Below are positions 55,138 through 64,000 of a stretch of DNA of 64,000 nt, in pieces. Positions within the stretch are counted from its first letter, which is position 1. Every line of letters starts with the position of its first letter. Location: the NCBI RefSeq assembly GCF_000835495.1, contig NW_015622547.1, forward strand, positions 2,666,001 to 2,730,000. The letters are read 5' to 3'. A program made the translations under genes and the position numbers. Origin of the DNA: Cladophialophora immunda (lineage: Eukaryota > Ascomycota > Eurotiomycetes > Chaetothyriales > Herpotrichiellaceae). A model generated the notes under the pieces. It was not told where the DNA came from, searched no databases, and saw only the letters and a list, made by a program, of their open reading frames with translations.

Positions 55138-57428
55138 ATGGCAGATGGTGCATTCCGGTTCCATCAGCCTGGAGCCGGGCAGTATTACCCCACCCAACAC
55201 ACTTCGCATCGGAATCAGAATCGAGCCACCTCGCCTTCTGGCGCACGGAGACCTTTCACCAACGACACTCCTTCTCCATCGAGATCGCCTGTGGGCCATT
55301 CTGTCGCGCACAACTTCAACATGTACTCCCAGAATGGATATCAGACACAGCACAGTCTCATGAATGGAGCGCAAACCCATCAGCGTTACGCGAACCTTCA
55401 CCTGCCCAAATACCAGCCACCCCATCATGGCCATCACAATGTCACTCAACACCACGGTCAGCACCATCATGCCGGGCAATTAGGGCACCAGCACAATCTT
55501 TCTGCTGGTTTTCAATCTGGAACCCCTCATTTACCCACCTACGCCCATGAACATCTCGCAAACGGAAACGGCAATGGACTGCCGCACGACGATGTGGACG
55601 AGCCGGACAATGATTATTGGAGGGAACAAAAGCAGTTTTGGGAAGAAAGCAAAGATCTCAACGGCCCAAACCAGCGAGCGCGCACTGTGGCGCATCACTC
55701 CAAGGGTGTCAACTACGTCCCGTTAGGGGCGGCTGCGGAAGACCTTCAGACGGATACCGCTCGGACAACCACGTCAAATGGACAGTCTGCCAACAGGCAA
55801 ACCTGGGATGAGTTGGATCTGGGTGGCCAGGGTCTTTGTGCGCTTTCGCCTGTGCTATTCAATCCGTCCTACCATTTCTTGAAACGCCTCGACCTTGTAT
55901 ATAATCAACTAGAAGCCCTGCCACCCGAGATTGGACAATTAAAGAACCTCGAGCACCTGGATGTCTCTTTTAATCAACTCACCGAATTGCCAGAAGAGAT
56001 TGGCATGCTTACGAACCTCAAGCAACTCCTCCTGTTCAATAACCACATTCAAACCCTGTGTTACGAACTCGGCTTTTTGTACAAACTGGAGGTGCTCGGC
56101 ATCTATGGAAATCCACTGGAGCAAGGGCAGCGCGACAAAATCACGGAGGGCGGCACAAGGAAACTGATTGAATATCTCCGTGAAAGCATGCCAGGTCTGT
56201 TCCGCATGTTTGCTTTTGGCGATTTGCAACTAATTTTGTGTCAGAACCTCCACCTCCCCGAGAACGAGAATGGCACCAAATCGAGGAAATCGATGAGAAT
56301 GACACTTCCCAGGACACAATCAAGGCACTGAACTACAATATTCTGTGCGACCGCTACGCAACGCAGCAGCAGTATGGCTACGTTCCGGAGCGCGTCCTCA
56401 CTTGGGGCTTCCGCAAGACTCTGATCCTGGAAGAGATCCGCGAAATGAACGCCGACATTGTCTGCCTCCAGGAATTGGACCGGTGCAGCTACGACGATTA
56501 TTTTCGCGGTGAACTTTCCATATCGGGATACAAGGGATACTATGCTCAGAAGAGCCGTGCTGAGACGCTGGGTGACGCTGCTAAATTTGTCGATGGGTGT
56601 GGCACCTTCTGGAAAGACAAGAAATATGTGGTGCTGGATACTCAACATCTTGTCCTCGGAAGAAAGGCGGTGGAGCGACCTGGCGCCAAGGCGTCAGCGG
56701 ACATGCTCAACCGGGTCTGGCAGAGAGACGACATTGCGACAGTTGTGTTCTTGGAGAACCGTGTCACGGGTTCCCGCGTGGTTGTCGTGAATGCTCACAT
56801 CTACTGGGATCCCGCATACAAAGACGTGAAACTGATCCAAGCGGCTGTCCTCATGGAGGAATTGTCTAAGCTCACCGACAAGTACGCCAAGTTTCCGCCG
56901 GCAACTAACAAGCAAGCGTTCCGCTTTTCCGATTCAGAAGACGAGCCGCTACCGGACCCTGGGCCGTCATTGTCATATACCTCTGGTCCTCAGATTCCGA
57001 TGATCATCTGTGGTGACTTCAACTCGGGGGCAGGATCTGCAGTCTACGATCTCTTCACCAAGAAAGGTCTCAATGCCGAGCATGCTGATCTGGATGGCCG
57101 AGATTATGGCGCCTTCTCCCGCGCAGGTATGTCACACAATTTTACGCTCAAGTCTTCTTATGCCGCAATTGATGGGGAAATGCCGTTCACGAATTACACG
57201 CCAAACTTTGTCGACGTCTTGGACTACATCTGGTACTCGAGCAACTCTTTGCGCGTGGTTGGGTTGCTCGGGGCTATCGACCCCGAGTATCTTAAGCGGG
57301 TACCTGGGTTCCCGAATTTCCACTTCCCGAGTGATCACATCGCGATTGTGGCCGAATTCAAGGTCGAGAAGCAGCGGAGTGCGCAGAAAGCTGTGGAAGC
57401 CGACTTCGGACCCTCGTCGAAGAAGTAG
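55138..57428 (+). CDS. CCR4: CCR4-NOT deadenylase catalytic subunit CCR4
   Basis: Two exons: 55138-56194 and 56245-57428, with intron 56195-56244 (GTCTGT..TCAG) and a CTAAT branch at about 56230-56234. The product is about 746 residues. The N-terminal 210 residues are Gln/His/Asn-rich. Leucine-rich repeats follow at about 220-340 (HFLKRLDLVYNQLEALPPEI and on to KLEVLGIYGNPLEQGQRDK). After a Pro/Glu-rich linker (EPPPPREREW), the exonuclease-endonuclease-phosphatase domain runs to the end. It contains LNYNILCDRYAT, VCLQELD, VVVVNAHIYWDP, IICGDFNSGAGS, VLDYIWYS and the final PSDHIAIVAEF motif, all expected for a Mg-dependent poly(A) 3' exonuclease. The C-terminus (SAQKAVEADFGPSSKK) is basic. CCR4 of the CCR4-NOT complex is the clear reading, as the LRR plus EEP combination is diagnostic. 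Confidence 0.96.
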
Positions 57429-58955
57429 AGGCTCGTTCAGACACGGTCCGGCGGATTTGCGAGGATGTTTCGCTTGGGTTGAAGCTTACGTCGGCTGGGA
57501 ATGGAAGGGGTCTAGACGTAATGTGAAGCAGCATTTTTCGGGAATACTGGTGGATTTCGTACACGGGAGACGTCCAGGGGGGTGGTGCGAAGGTAAATGG
57601 CACACATGGGTCGACAAAGGTATGGGAGCTGGAGTTTTGTGTGAGATATGTGTGCGGGTTTTCGGTCTCTCTGCTTTTGCATGGCATCTATGCAAACTTT
57701 TGTCTCGAGTCATTGGACATCGATGGGAATCCAAATAGTGCGCGCCGTCTTATCGCGCGATGGGGAATGACAATACAAGTTTGCATTTTCAATGCCCGTC
57801 AAGTGCGTGACTCTTGGATGTGTACCTAGCGATCGTGCCCGTATTGGGCCAGCAAGGCTGGCGAGGCTGAGTGTTTCATGACTGCCCCTGCGAACCCGAC
57901 CGACAAGGCTGGACCGAAGAAAAGCAGGTATGCCTCTCCCAAAGCAAGCAAGTCTGTCTTTGCCTCCCAGACAGGAGCGCCAATGGGCCTTTCCAAGGTT
58001 GCCGTCAAGCAGCGAAAACATATGCCCCAGCAGCTGCCACCTGAAGTCGACGACTCTACCCTCTACCCTGGTACCTGGTGCAGGTTGACCGCATGGCGCC
58101 TAGAGCAGTCCTGCCAGCGTGGGCCCAGAGGTGTAAGTCCATTATATCACTCTATCGGGGGTTGAGCCTCCCGTGTAGCTAAGCCAGATGTCCTTAGCAG
58201 AGGTAGAAAAGTCCCGGAAAGGGAACCAGAGGGATCATAATTATAACAGAGCGATTCACCTATGTAGGTTCCGACTGGGATACAGCACCCCCCCACACGG
58301 AGGGCTTTTGGTCACCTTCTCGCTCTTGCAGTCGTGACAGCGGACCAGCAGACCAAATAAATGCTTGCTGGCTCTCAAGTAATAGCATACCCATGTAGGA
58401 AAATATCCAAGTTAGAGTGCCATGCTATGTATGACAGCTAGAATCAAAGCACACAAGCGGTCGCCTTCCCCGTGTCTTTGTCCTCACAGACGAGTGTTGC
58501 TGGAACGCTGGTAGAGCAGATATTCCAGCTGGCCAAATGCCATTAGTGCGCTTCTGACAAGTCCATGCCTAAATCAGACATAGAACACACCCAGCCCGGG
58601 CGGACTGTGTTGCAAAGAATGATGCCAGGCTTCCTGTCACGGAAGGCACTGTGCCTAGGGCTTGGCACTCAACGGATAGATACCAATCAATCCATTCAAC
58701 ACTCCCGCCTGGGCAACTCCGCAGCCCGCAACAACCCCTCCTATCGTGGCGAGTACCTGATCAATGAATGAATGATGGGTGTTTCATGGACAGTGACCAC
58801 CGCCTTGGATAGGGTGCTTTGTGAATTGGGGCTATGTATTTGACACATATTATTTTCTTTTATTCTCTTTCTCTTCTGTAATTCGAATTCATTTATGTGA
58901 TTCGTACTCTTTCTTGCTGGGCGTCGTTTCTGTATATCGCTCTATCCAAGCCGCC
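57429..58955. other. intergenic region
   Basis: Between CCR4 and a candidate Cys-rich gene. A 95-codon plus-strand reading at 57878-58165 carries a strong donor-like GTAAGT at 58133 but no homology; not called. Confidence 0.45.
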
Positions 58956-59852
58956 ATGTGTCGTTATGAGAAGTTGCGAATCGTGTCACAGTGCCCCAAA
59001 TGTGAACAGACGCTCGAGCAAAACCAGGAGATTCGTCCTTGCTTCGCAGCTTGGATTCGAGGGCGAGTCTGTAACGCGATCCGTCCCCATGAGTTACACC
59101 CTCTGGCCTCGGAACCACGCATCGCATGCACAGACAGTATCCCTCACATCCGAACGCAGACACGGACCTCCCTTCAGCCACATCAGAACGTATATATACA
59201 GCACTCTCCCCTCGCCAACATGCCACCGCCCCACTCTTACCAACGCCCGGGATCAAGTCAGGGTCAGAGCTTGAGCCTCCTGCAACATCATCAACATGCA
59301 GAAAACACCGAGTACCCTTCAATTCCGGAGCTGGAAGCAACCGTCCAGCCGAAGAAGACCGGTCAATCTGACTCCAGTCATGGGCCAGCTGAAGATAACA
59401 ACCCACGAGCCAGACAGCCTCAGCCAACTGACCTGATCCAATCTGTCGAGGTCGGGACCGAGACCTCTGTGGGAATGCAGGACAGAGACCGCGCGAAGGC
59501 TTTTGAAATAGCCTAGGGCGGCTTCGAGCTCGATGTTTCGGTCGCCATATGGCAACAGGAGCTTATAATGCAAGAGATCTATGATAGTTCTCTGGGGCAG
59601 CGAGAGGATCTGAGGACTGGTGGAGGCGGGGGAGATTTATCCACGTTCAACGTCGTCGCCAATGCCACTGATGCCACGCAAATCGAAGCAAACCCATTGG
59701 TGGAGCGTGAAACCCGTGGGCCATTTGGTATTGTTGTGAGAAGAACCGCCGGGGGTGCGGTGGTTAAGGGATTCCCATTCACATCGCCAGATGAGAGGGT
59801 GATGAAGGATAACTCTGGAATATTGGTTCTCAATCGGCCAGTACGGCCATGA
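58956..59852 (+). CDS. possible hypothetical protein, interrupted by one in-frame TAG
   Basis: ATG 58956 has a strong context (GCCGCCATGTG). The reading runs 186 codons to TAG at 59514-59516, then continues open in the same frame for 111 more codons to TGA 59850-59852. The start MCRYEKLRIVSQCPKCEQTL and the spaced Cys (2, 13, 16, 29, 39) resemble the N-terminus of a family of short fungal proteins with MC...C..C patterns. The middle is polar and Gln/Ser/Pro-rich. The last part is more structured (GGFELDVSVAIWQQELIMQE). The TAG could be removed by a 48 bp phase-0 intron 59469-59516 (GTGGGA..CTAG) with a weak donor, be a genuine end, or reflect decay. Product function unknown. The end lies 16 bp from the stop of the minus-strand gene. 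Confidence 0.4.
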
Positions 59853-59868
59853 GGCGAGCTTCAGAGCA

Positions 59869-60486
59869 TCATCTCTTCAACCCAAACTCCTTTCTCTCCC
59901 TCTCTTCTTCGGCCTTTCTTCGCTGAGAGTCTCGAAAATCCTGCAGCTTCCGTTCTAGCGCCGTCTTTTGGCCCAAGAGCTGGGCACGCTTCGCCTCTAG
60001 CATCTCAAGAGATCCGAGGTACACTTTATTTTCAGCCACCGCAGCGGTCGCGGGTCCAGCTGTGTCTGGTCGCTGGCCCGTTTCTTTGTTTGGAGTTGGA
60101 TCGGATGGTACTGGTGGAGTCAAGGATATCTGTGCTTGCTGGAGAAGGGATCGAGAGCTTGTTAGCTTCTGGCTTATCGCAAAGCAGTCTTAACGATTTC
60201 ATGAACAGGGTTAAGGGACGTTTGATCATCGATGGAAAGCGAATCTGTGATGCGGAGTCTAATATGGACACAAATGATATTGCATCTGGCTCACCTTTCT
60301 TGCTGCCTCTTGTTGCCTGCTCGTCTTCAAAATCGCACCGATAAATGCCCCCGATGCGACTATACCGGCGACTCCAATTGCATAGACCAAAGGTCGAATC
60401 TTTCGATTGCTGGGCAGGTGCACGGCCGTGTTTTGAGCTGCTCTTGCAGGTGATCTCGCAGGACGTCGAGGGAGGGAAGGTGACAT
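59869..60486 (-). CDS. small single-pass membrane protein with C-terminal coiled coil
   Basis: Two exons on the minus strand: 60295-60486 and 59869-60138, with phase-0 intron 60139-60294 (GTGAGC..CCAG, 156 bp). The product is 153 residues. The N-terminus is basic and Arg/Ser/Pro-rich (MSPSLPRRPARSPARAAQNT), followed by one membrane segment at about 32-53 (VYAIGVAGIVASGAFIGAIL) and a polar link. A helical, strongly charged tail (MLEAKRAQLLGQKTALERKL...RRKAEEERERKE) is predicted to form a coiled coil. The layout resembles mitochondrial inner-membrane assembly factors with an N-terminal presequence, but I cannot name an orthologue. Divergently transcribed from TVP23 across 359 bp. The intron position, keeping the frame with PPVPSDPTPN, supports the model. 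Confidence 0.7.
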
Positions 60487-60845
60487 TATCAGTCTGTTGT
60501 AGTTAGAGGAGCCATTCAGCCTTCCGATATTCTGCTTCCCATTGATGGCTGATGTGTTTGTTGAGGTTCACCTCGCCGATGCCTGGTGACATCGAAAGAA
60601 GTAACTGGGATGGAAGCAGCCGAGCCGTTGGACGATCCGCGAGTAACATTAAAGCAGCAAGGGGCACCTCTGGTCTTCTCCGCCCGCCTTACGCAGACGT
60701 GGCTCGTGGATGCTTTTCATGTGTTCCACGCGCGCACTCCTTTCCAGCCTTCATCGTCTTCACACTTGCGGAGTGCAAGGTTCCAATCAATCCAGCTTGA
60801 ACATGCGACGCAGTTGCACGAAAGATAACTAGGATTTGACCCAAT
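60487..60845. other. divergent promoter region
   Basis: 359 bp separating the small membrane-protein gene (-) from TVP23 (+). It must carry both promoters; no TATA-like element is obvious. Confidence 0.55.
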
Positions 60846-61587
60846 ATGGCAGACGAGCCAGGCTCCCTCAATTGGCGCCTCAGCGCCCATCCCATCACTC
60901 TCCTCACCTATCTAGGCTTCCGAATAGGTAAGTCTACGTCCAAACAACTACCACTATGCTGCCAAACACAATCCACGCAACGCGAGAGAGGCTGTACTAA
61001 CACTCGAGCCCAGGAAGTCTTTTAATGTACCTCTTCGGCGTGCTCTTCATCCGCAACTTCGTTCTCGTCTTCATCCTCACGCTCCTCCTGTTGTCCATCG
61101 ACTTTTATTATCTCAAGAACATTGCCGGCCGTCGTCTTGTGGGCCTTCGCTGGTGGAACGAAGTCAACACATCCACGGGCGACTCCCACTGGGTCTTTGA
61201 ATCGGCGGCAGGAACAGGCAGGGTGGAGAATAAGACGGACAAGAGGTTCTTCTGGCTGAGCATGTATATTGTGCCGGCATTGTGGGTTGGCCTTGCAATT
61301 CTCGCACTGGTGAGGTTGCAGAATCTGATCTGGCTGGTCACCGTTGGTACGTATTCCTCGTGGGAAGCTCTCAATCTTTCAAAGTGGACCGGACGGACAT
61401 CGATATGCTCGTGAATACTAACCTGCTGAATGCAGTGATCGCCCTGGTTCTCACAATCACCAACACTGTTGCCTTCTCGCGCTGCGACAAGTTCAGCCAA
61501 GCGTCGAGTTTTGCGGGATCAGCCCTCTCGGGCTCCGGACTTGCAAGAAGTCTCGCGAGTAACGTGATGGGACGGTTTTTCAAGTGA
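60846..61587 (+). CDS. TVP23: Golgi membrane protein TVP23
   Basis: Three exons: 60846-60927, 61014-61346 and 61436-61587, with introns 60928-61013 (GTAAGT..CCAG) and 61347-61435 (GTACGT..GCAG). The product is 188 residues, close to the family size. The sequence has [20 protein letters not shown], the segment [34 protein letters not shown] and WVFESAAGT, which are characteristic of the TVP23/FAM18 family, and four membrane segments. Exon 3 ends with the last span and a short [16 protein letters not shown] cytosolic tail. TVP23 proteins cycle in the late Golgi and take part in vesicle traffic. The splice sites keep the motifs intact. Confidence 0.94.
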
Positions 61588-62540
61588 GCAGAATGAAAGG
61601 GGACTTGTACGATATGACAGAACGGCATTGAAAGCGGAGTGTGCGATTTTTGGGACAATCATCTCGGAATAAGCGAATCGAAGCCTGCCTCGACGCTATA
61701 TCTTAATGGATCAAGAAATTGCAAACGAGGAGACCCCCACGATCTGCACGCCTCGATGCAATCTCCCAGCTGGACCTTTTGTTCAGCAAGAGTGCATCGC
61801 TCATGGATTTATGTTCGAACAAGCACCTGGGTGCCTAGGCGGACGACACACCCTTGACTCTGGCTGGCAAGCTCTATCAGTTGTCCAACCGCTCCAGCTC
61901 CTCCGAGGCCCTCCCCTGATGCAAATATATCGCTTCTTCCCGCTCGAATTAGAGGAATCACCGACAGAGAATCGTCCGTTCTCATTGGCTCATAGACGCA
62001 TCGCCCAATATCCATCCAAACCTTCCACCTCGACACCGGACTCTCCCCTTCTGTCCCCTCCGTTGTCGGGCAGCAAGCACAAAAGGGACGGCCCAAGATT
62101 CAGAGCTGGACCTGCCGAGGGCGGGAGACAGGGTTGCTGCCTGAGACCGAGTCCGAGGCATAAATTTGACCGTAGCCCTTTGTCCCGCCTTATCTCAGAC
62201 GGCCAGACCTGGGATTTTAGTATCTATCTATACGTGTTGCCGGGGGGGGGGGGGGGGGACCAGGATGGTGAGAGTAACGAGGTATCTACATCCAATGCGT
62301 ACAGGTGTATTCGGCAAGGCCGTGCAAGCCTTCAGGTAGAGCTGTGTGGAACAGAATCCAAGGTCTTTTCCGAGGATGCCAAAGAGATCAATCCCCGTAA
62401 GAGCATGGACTGTTTCATCTTGAGCGTATGGTGAATCTTAGATGTGGTTCGATTTTGATTTTGATTCTTTTTGGACCCGTGAGAATCTGGTGACTCGGGC
62501 GCTCTCCCCATCCCCTGTACTACAATCCCTCATAGACATT
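61588..62540. other. intergenic region with poly-G tract
   Basis: Between the converging TVP23 (+) and xylulokinase (-) genes. A 242-codon plus ORF at 61706-62434 crosses the poly-G run and lacks motifs; not considered coding. Confidence 0.5.
62242..62258. repeat. poly-G homopolymer, 17 nt
   Basis: Run of seventeen G in intergenic DNA; capable of forming unusual structures and likely imprecise in length. Confidence 0.85.
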
Positions 62541-64000
62541 TCACTTCTGCTCATGCTCTCGCAACAACCTGTTCTCCATCTCTTCAAAGCCTTTTAACGC
62601 GCTACCATACCTCTCCCACACCTGCGCGTTGTACCCACCCGCAATCTTCTCGACAAACTCGTCCTCTCGCCACCTCTGCCCGATCAACTCCTCAAACGTC
62701 TCGCCCTGTTTTCGTTCGACCGCCCATACCGCCTTGTACGCGGCGCCCAAAGCACACGCGTTCTCGCCGACGTCCAGCTTGAACACACCTTCGGAACCGC
62801 CTAGCACCTCGCCTGCCACGCGGGCGATTGCCTTGTTGCGTGAGCCGCCGCCCACTAAATAAATCCGGCGTGGTTGCGGGGGCATATCCTTTGCAGGACT
62901 TGAGACGAGTTCGCGAGAACGGAGCCGGAGGGAGAGGAATTGACTTTCCACAATGACCCTCGCGTCTTGCTCAGGGGGCTGTGGAACAGATTTCTCGGGG
63001 TTGAGCTCATCACTCTGCGGCTTGTATGAGAAATGCCACTCTCCGTCCGGAAGGTTAGGGATGATTTCAGGGCGAGGGAAATATAGACCTAAGTGCATGG
63101 GGTCCTTCTCGTCGGACTGTGCAAGGGGCGGCGTCTCAAGCAAGTGCTTGTCGAACTCTGCCCAGGAATTCTTCTCCTTAACCCCTAGCTTGCCATTGAT
63201 CGCGTCGCGAACCTTCTCTCTAGCCAGCCCGCCATTTTTATAGCACAACATGAACATATATAGTCCGGGTGTAGTCGGATGATTGAAGAAATGCGTGCTC
63301 GGATCTGGTTTATACTCGGTAGTGGACATCAAGAAGGTGGTGCTTGTGCCCAAGCTGACCATGGCATCGTTGCTGCGGAGCGGTAATGCAAGGATTGTGG
63401 AAGGGTTATCCCCAGTCGAGGCGATAATGGTGCATTCATTCGAAAAGCCATGGCGTTTGATAAAGTAGGGCGAGACGGTGCCTAGATGGATACCACCGTC
63501 TTGAGGCACGTCGCCCAGTTTTTTCTTCAGCGCGTCCACACCAGATGGTCCTGCAGCGAGCTCCAGCAGTTTCTCGTTCCAGTTGCCGGCTTTGATATCC
63601 CACAGATTCATGCCGCAGACATCCGAGATGTCGAACGGGGCATATTTTCCGAGGAAGATAGTAGCGATCCAAGATGACACAAGAGTGATCCGGTATGTCT
63701 TGATGTATTTATCTGGGTATTTACGTTGAAATCGTAGGATTTGCGGGCCAGTGAAGCGATGGTGTGCTTTGCTGCCAGTTACATGTGCTAGTTGCGATTC
63801 ATTGCCCAGAATAGCGTCAAACTCGTCACATTCCTTCTGGGTGCTTGCGTCCTGCCAGTTGGGACTGAACGGATGTGCGAACGCACCGTCGAGCTGCGAC
63901 TCTAGTGTTCTCGAAGGATCGAGTTGAGAAAGTAGTTGTTCCGCATCAGCATTCCAGAAGACACTTCCATGCTGCATGCCCGAGCCGCTAATCCCCTTGA
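62541..64000 (-). CDS. D-xylulose kinase, N-terminus beyond the window
   Basis: Minus-strand reading from the window end to TGA at 62541-62543; it continues upstream of 64000 in frame as [15 protein letters not shown]. At least 486 residues are visible. It is a FGGY-family kinase: [39 protein letters not shown] and [29 protein letters not shown] match xylulokinase segments (the last includes the GTSTT phosphate-binding motif). Further down, [20 protein letters not shown] and [18 protein letters not shown] form the second half of the ATP site. The product phosphorylates D-xylulose with ATP, feeding the pentose phosphate pathway. No intron is visible within the displayed part. The 5' end and promoter are outside the window. 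Confidence 0.93.
   Translation of the reverse strand, partial: KGISGSGMQHGSVFWNADAEQLLSQLDPSRTLESQLDGAFAHPFSPNWQDASTQKECDEFDAILGNESQLAHVTGSKAHHRFTGPQILRFQRKYPDKYIKTYRITLVSSWIATIFLGKYAPFDISDVCGMNLWDIKAGNWNEKLLELAAGPSGVDALKKKLGDVPQDGGIHLGTVSPYFIKRHGFSNECTIIASTGDNPSTILALPLRSNDAMVSLGTSTTFLMSTTEYKPDPSTHFFNHPTTPGLYMFMLCYKNGGLAREKVRDAINGKLGVKEKNSWAEFDKHLLETPPLAQSDEKDPMHLGLYFPRPEIIPNLPDGEWHFSYKPQSDELNPEKSVPQPPEQDARVIVESQFLSLRLRSRELVSSPAKDMPPQPRRIYLVGGGSRNKAIARVAGEVLGGSEGVFKLDVGENACALGAAYKAVWAVERKQGETFEELIGQRWREDEFVEKIAGGYNAQVWERYGSALKGFEEMENRLLREHEQK

Noticed and set aside
61706..62434. 242-codon plus reading crossing a 17-base poly-G run
   Set aside because: Low-complexity and frame depends on the length of the homopolymer; no motif.

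Overview
The window is nuclear DNA of a filamentous ascomycete (Pezizomycotina). Genes are split by introns of about 50-90 bp with GT..AG ends, sometimes with a visible CTAAC/CTGAC-like branch site. Coding regions are moderately GC-rich, genes are spaced by 0.3-4 kb on both strands, and the families are typical of filamentous fungi (RTA1, Zn2Cys6 and DUF3468-type regulators, CmcJ/AsaB-like oxygenases, hybrid histidine kinase, many MFS carriers). A eurotiomycete such as a black yeast would fit, but that is inference. Gene structures below were built by hand from splice signals and reading-frame continuity, without database searches.

Left part (1-13 kb): the 3' part of an AtuA-like (DUF1446) gene; a decayed Ras GTPase copy; a conserved fungal multi-span membrane protein of unknown role; a short-chain dehydrogenase; a DHA2-type MFS carrier; and a long disordered protein with a C-terminal coiled coil. 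Next (13-28 kb): a GAF-containing hybrid histidine kinase on the minus strand, an OPT oligopeptide transporter, an MFS carrier, and a DUF3468-type regulator on the minus strand. After a 3.8 kb gene-free stretch come a transcriptional-type cyclin and a CmcJ/AsaB-like oxygenase (31-34 kb).

Middle-right (36-49 kb): an RTA1 membrane protein, a Zn2Cys6 regulator, a hormone-sensitive-lipase-type hydrolase that converges on a peroxisomal enoyl-CoA hydratase (PTS1 ending AKL), and two MFS carriers. This is a plausible but unproven catabolic neighbourhood.

Right part (51-64 kb), mostly housekeeping: a CocE/NonD hydrolase with a frame problem, an LYR protein (ETFRF1/LYRM5 type), the CCR4 deadenylase, a possible Cys-rich hypothetical gene interrupted by one in-frame TAG, a small single-pass membrane protein divergent from TVP23, and a xylulokinase cut by the window end.

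No rRNA, tRNA, CRISPR array, complete transposon or viral element was recognised. The most unusual items are the Ras pseudogene, the CocE frameshift or odd splice, the stop-interrupted ORF at 58.9-59.9 kb, and a set of palindromic CCTAGG-type elements in intergenic DNA.
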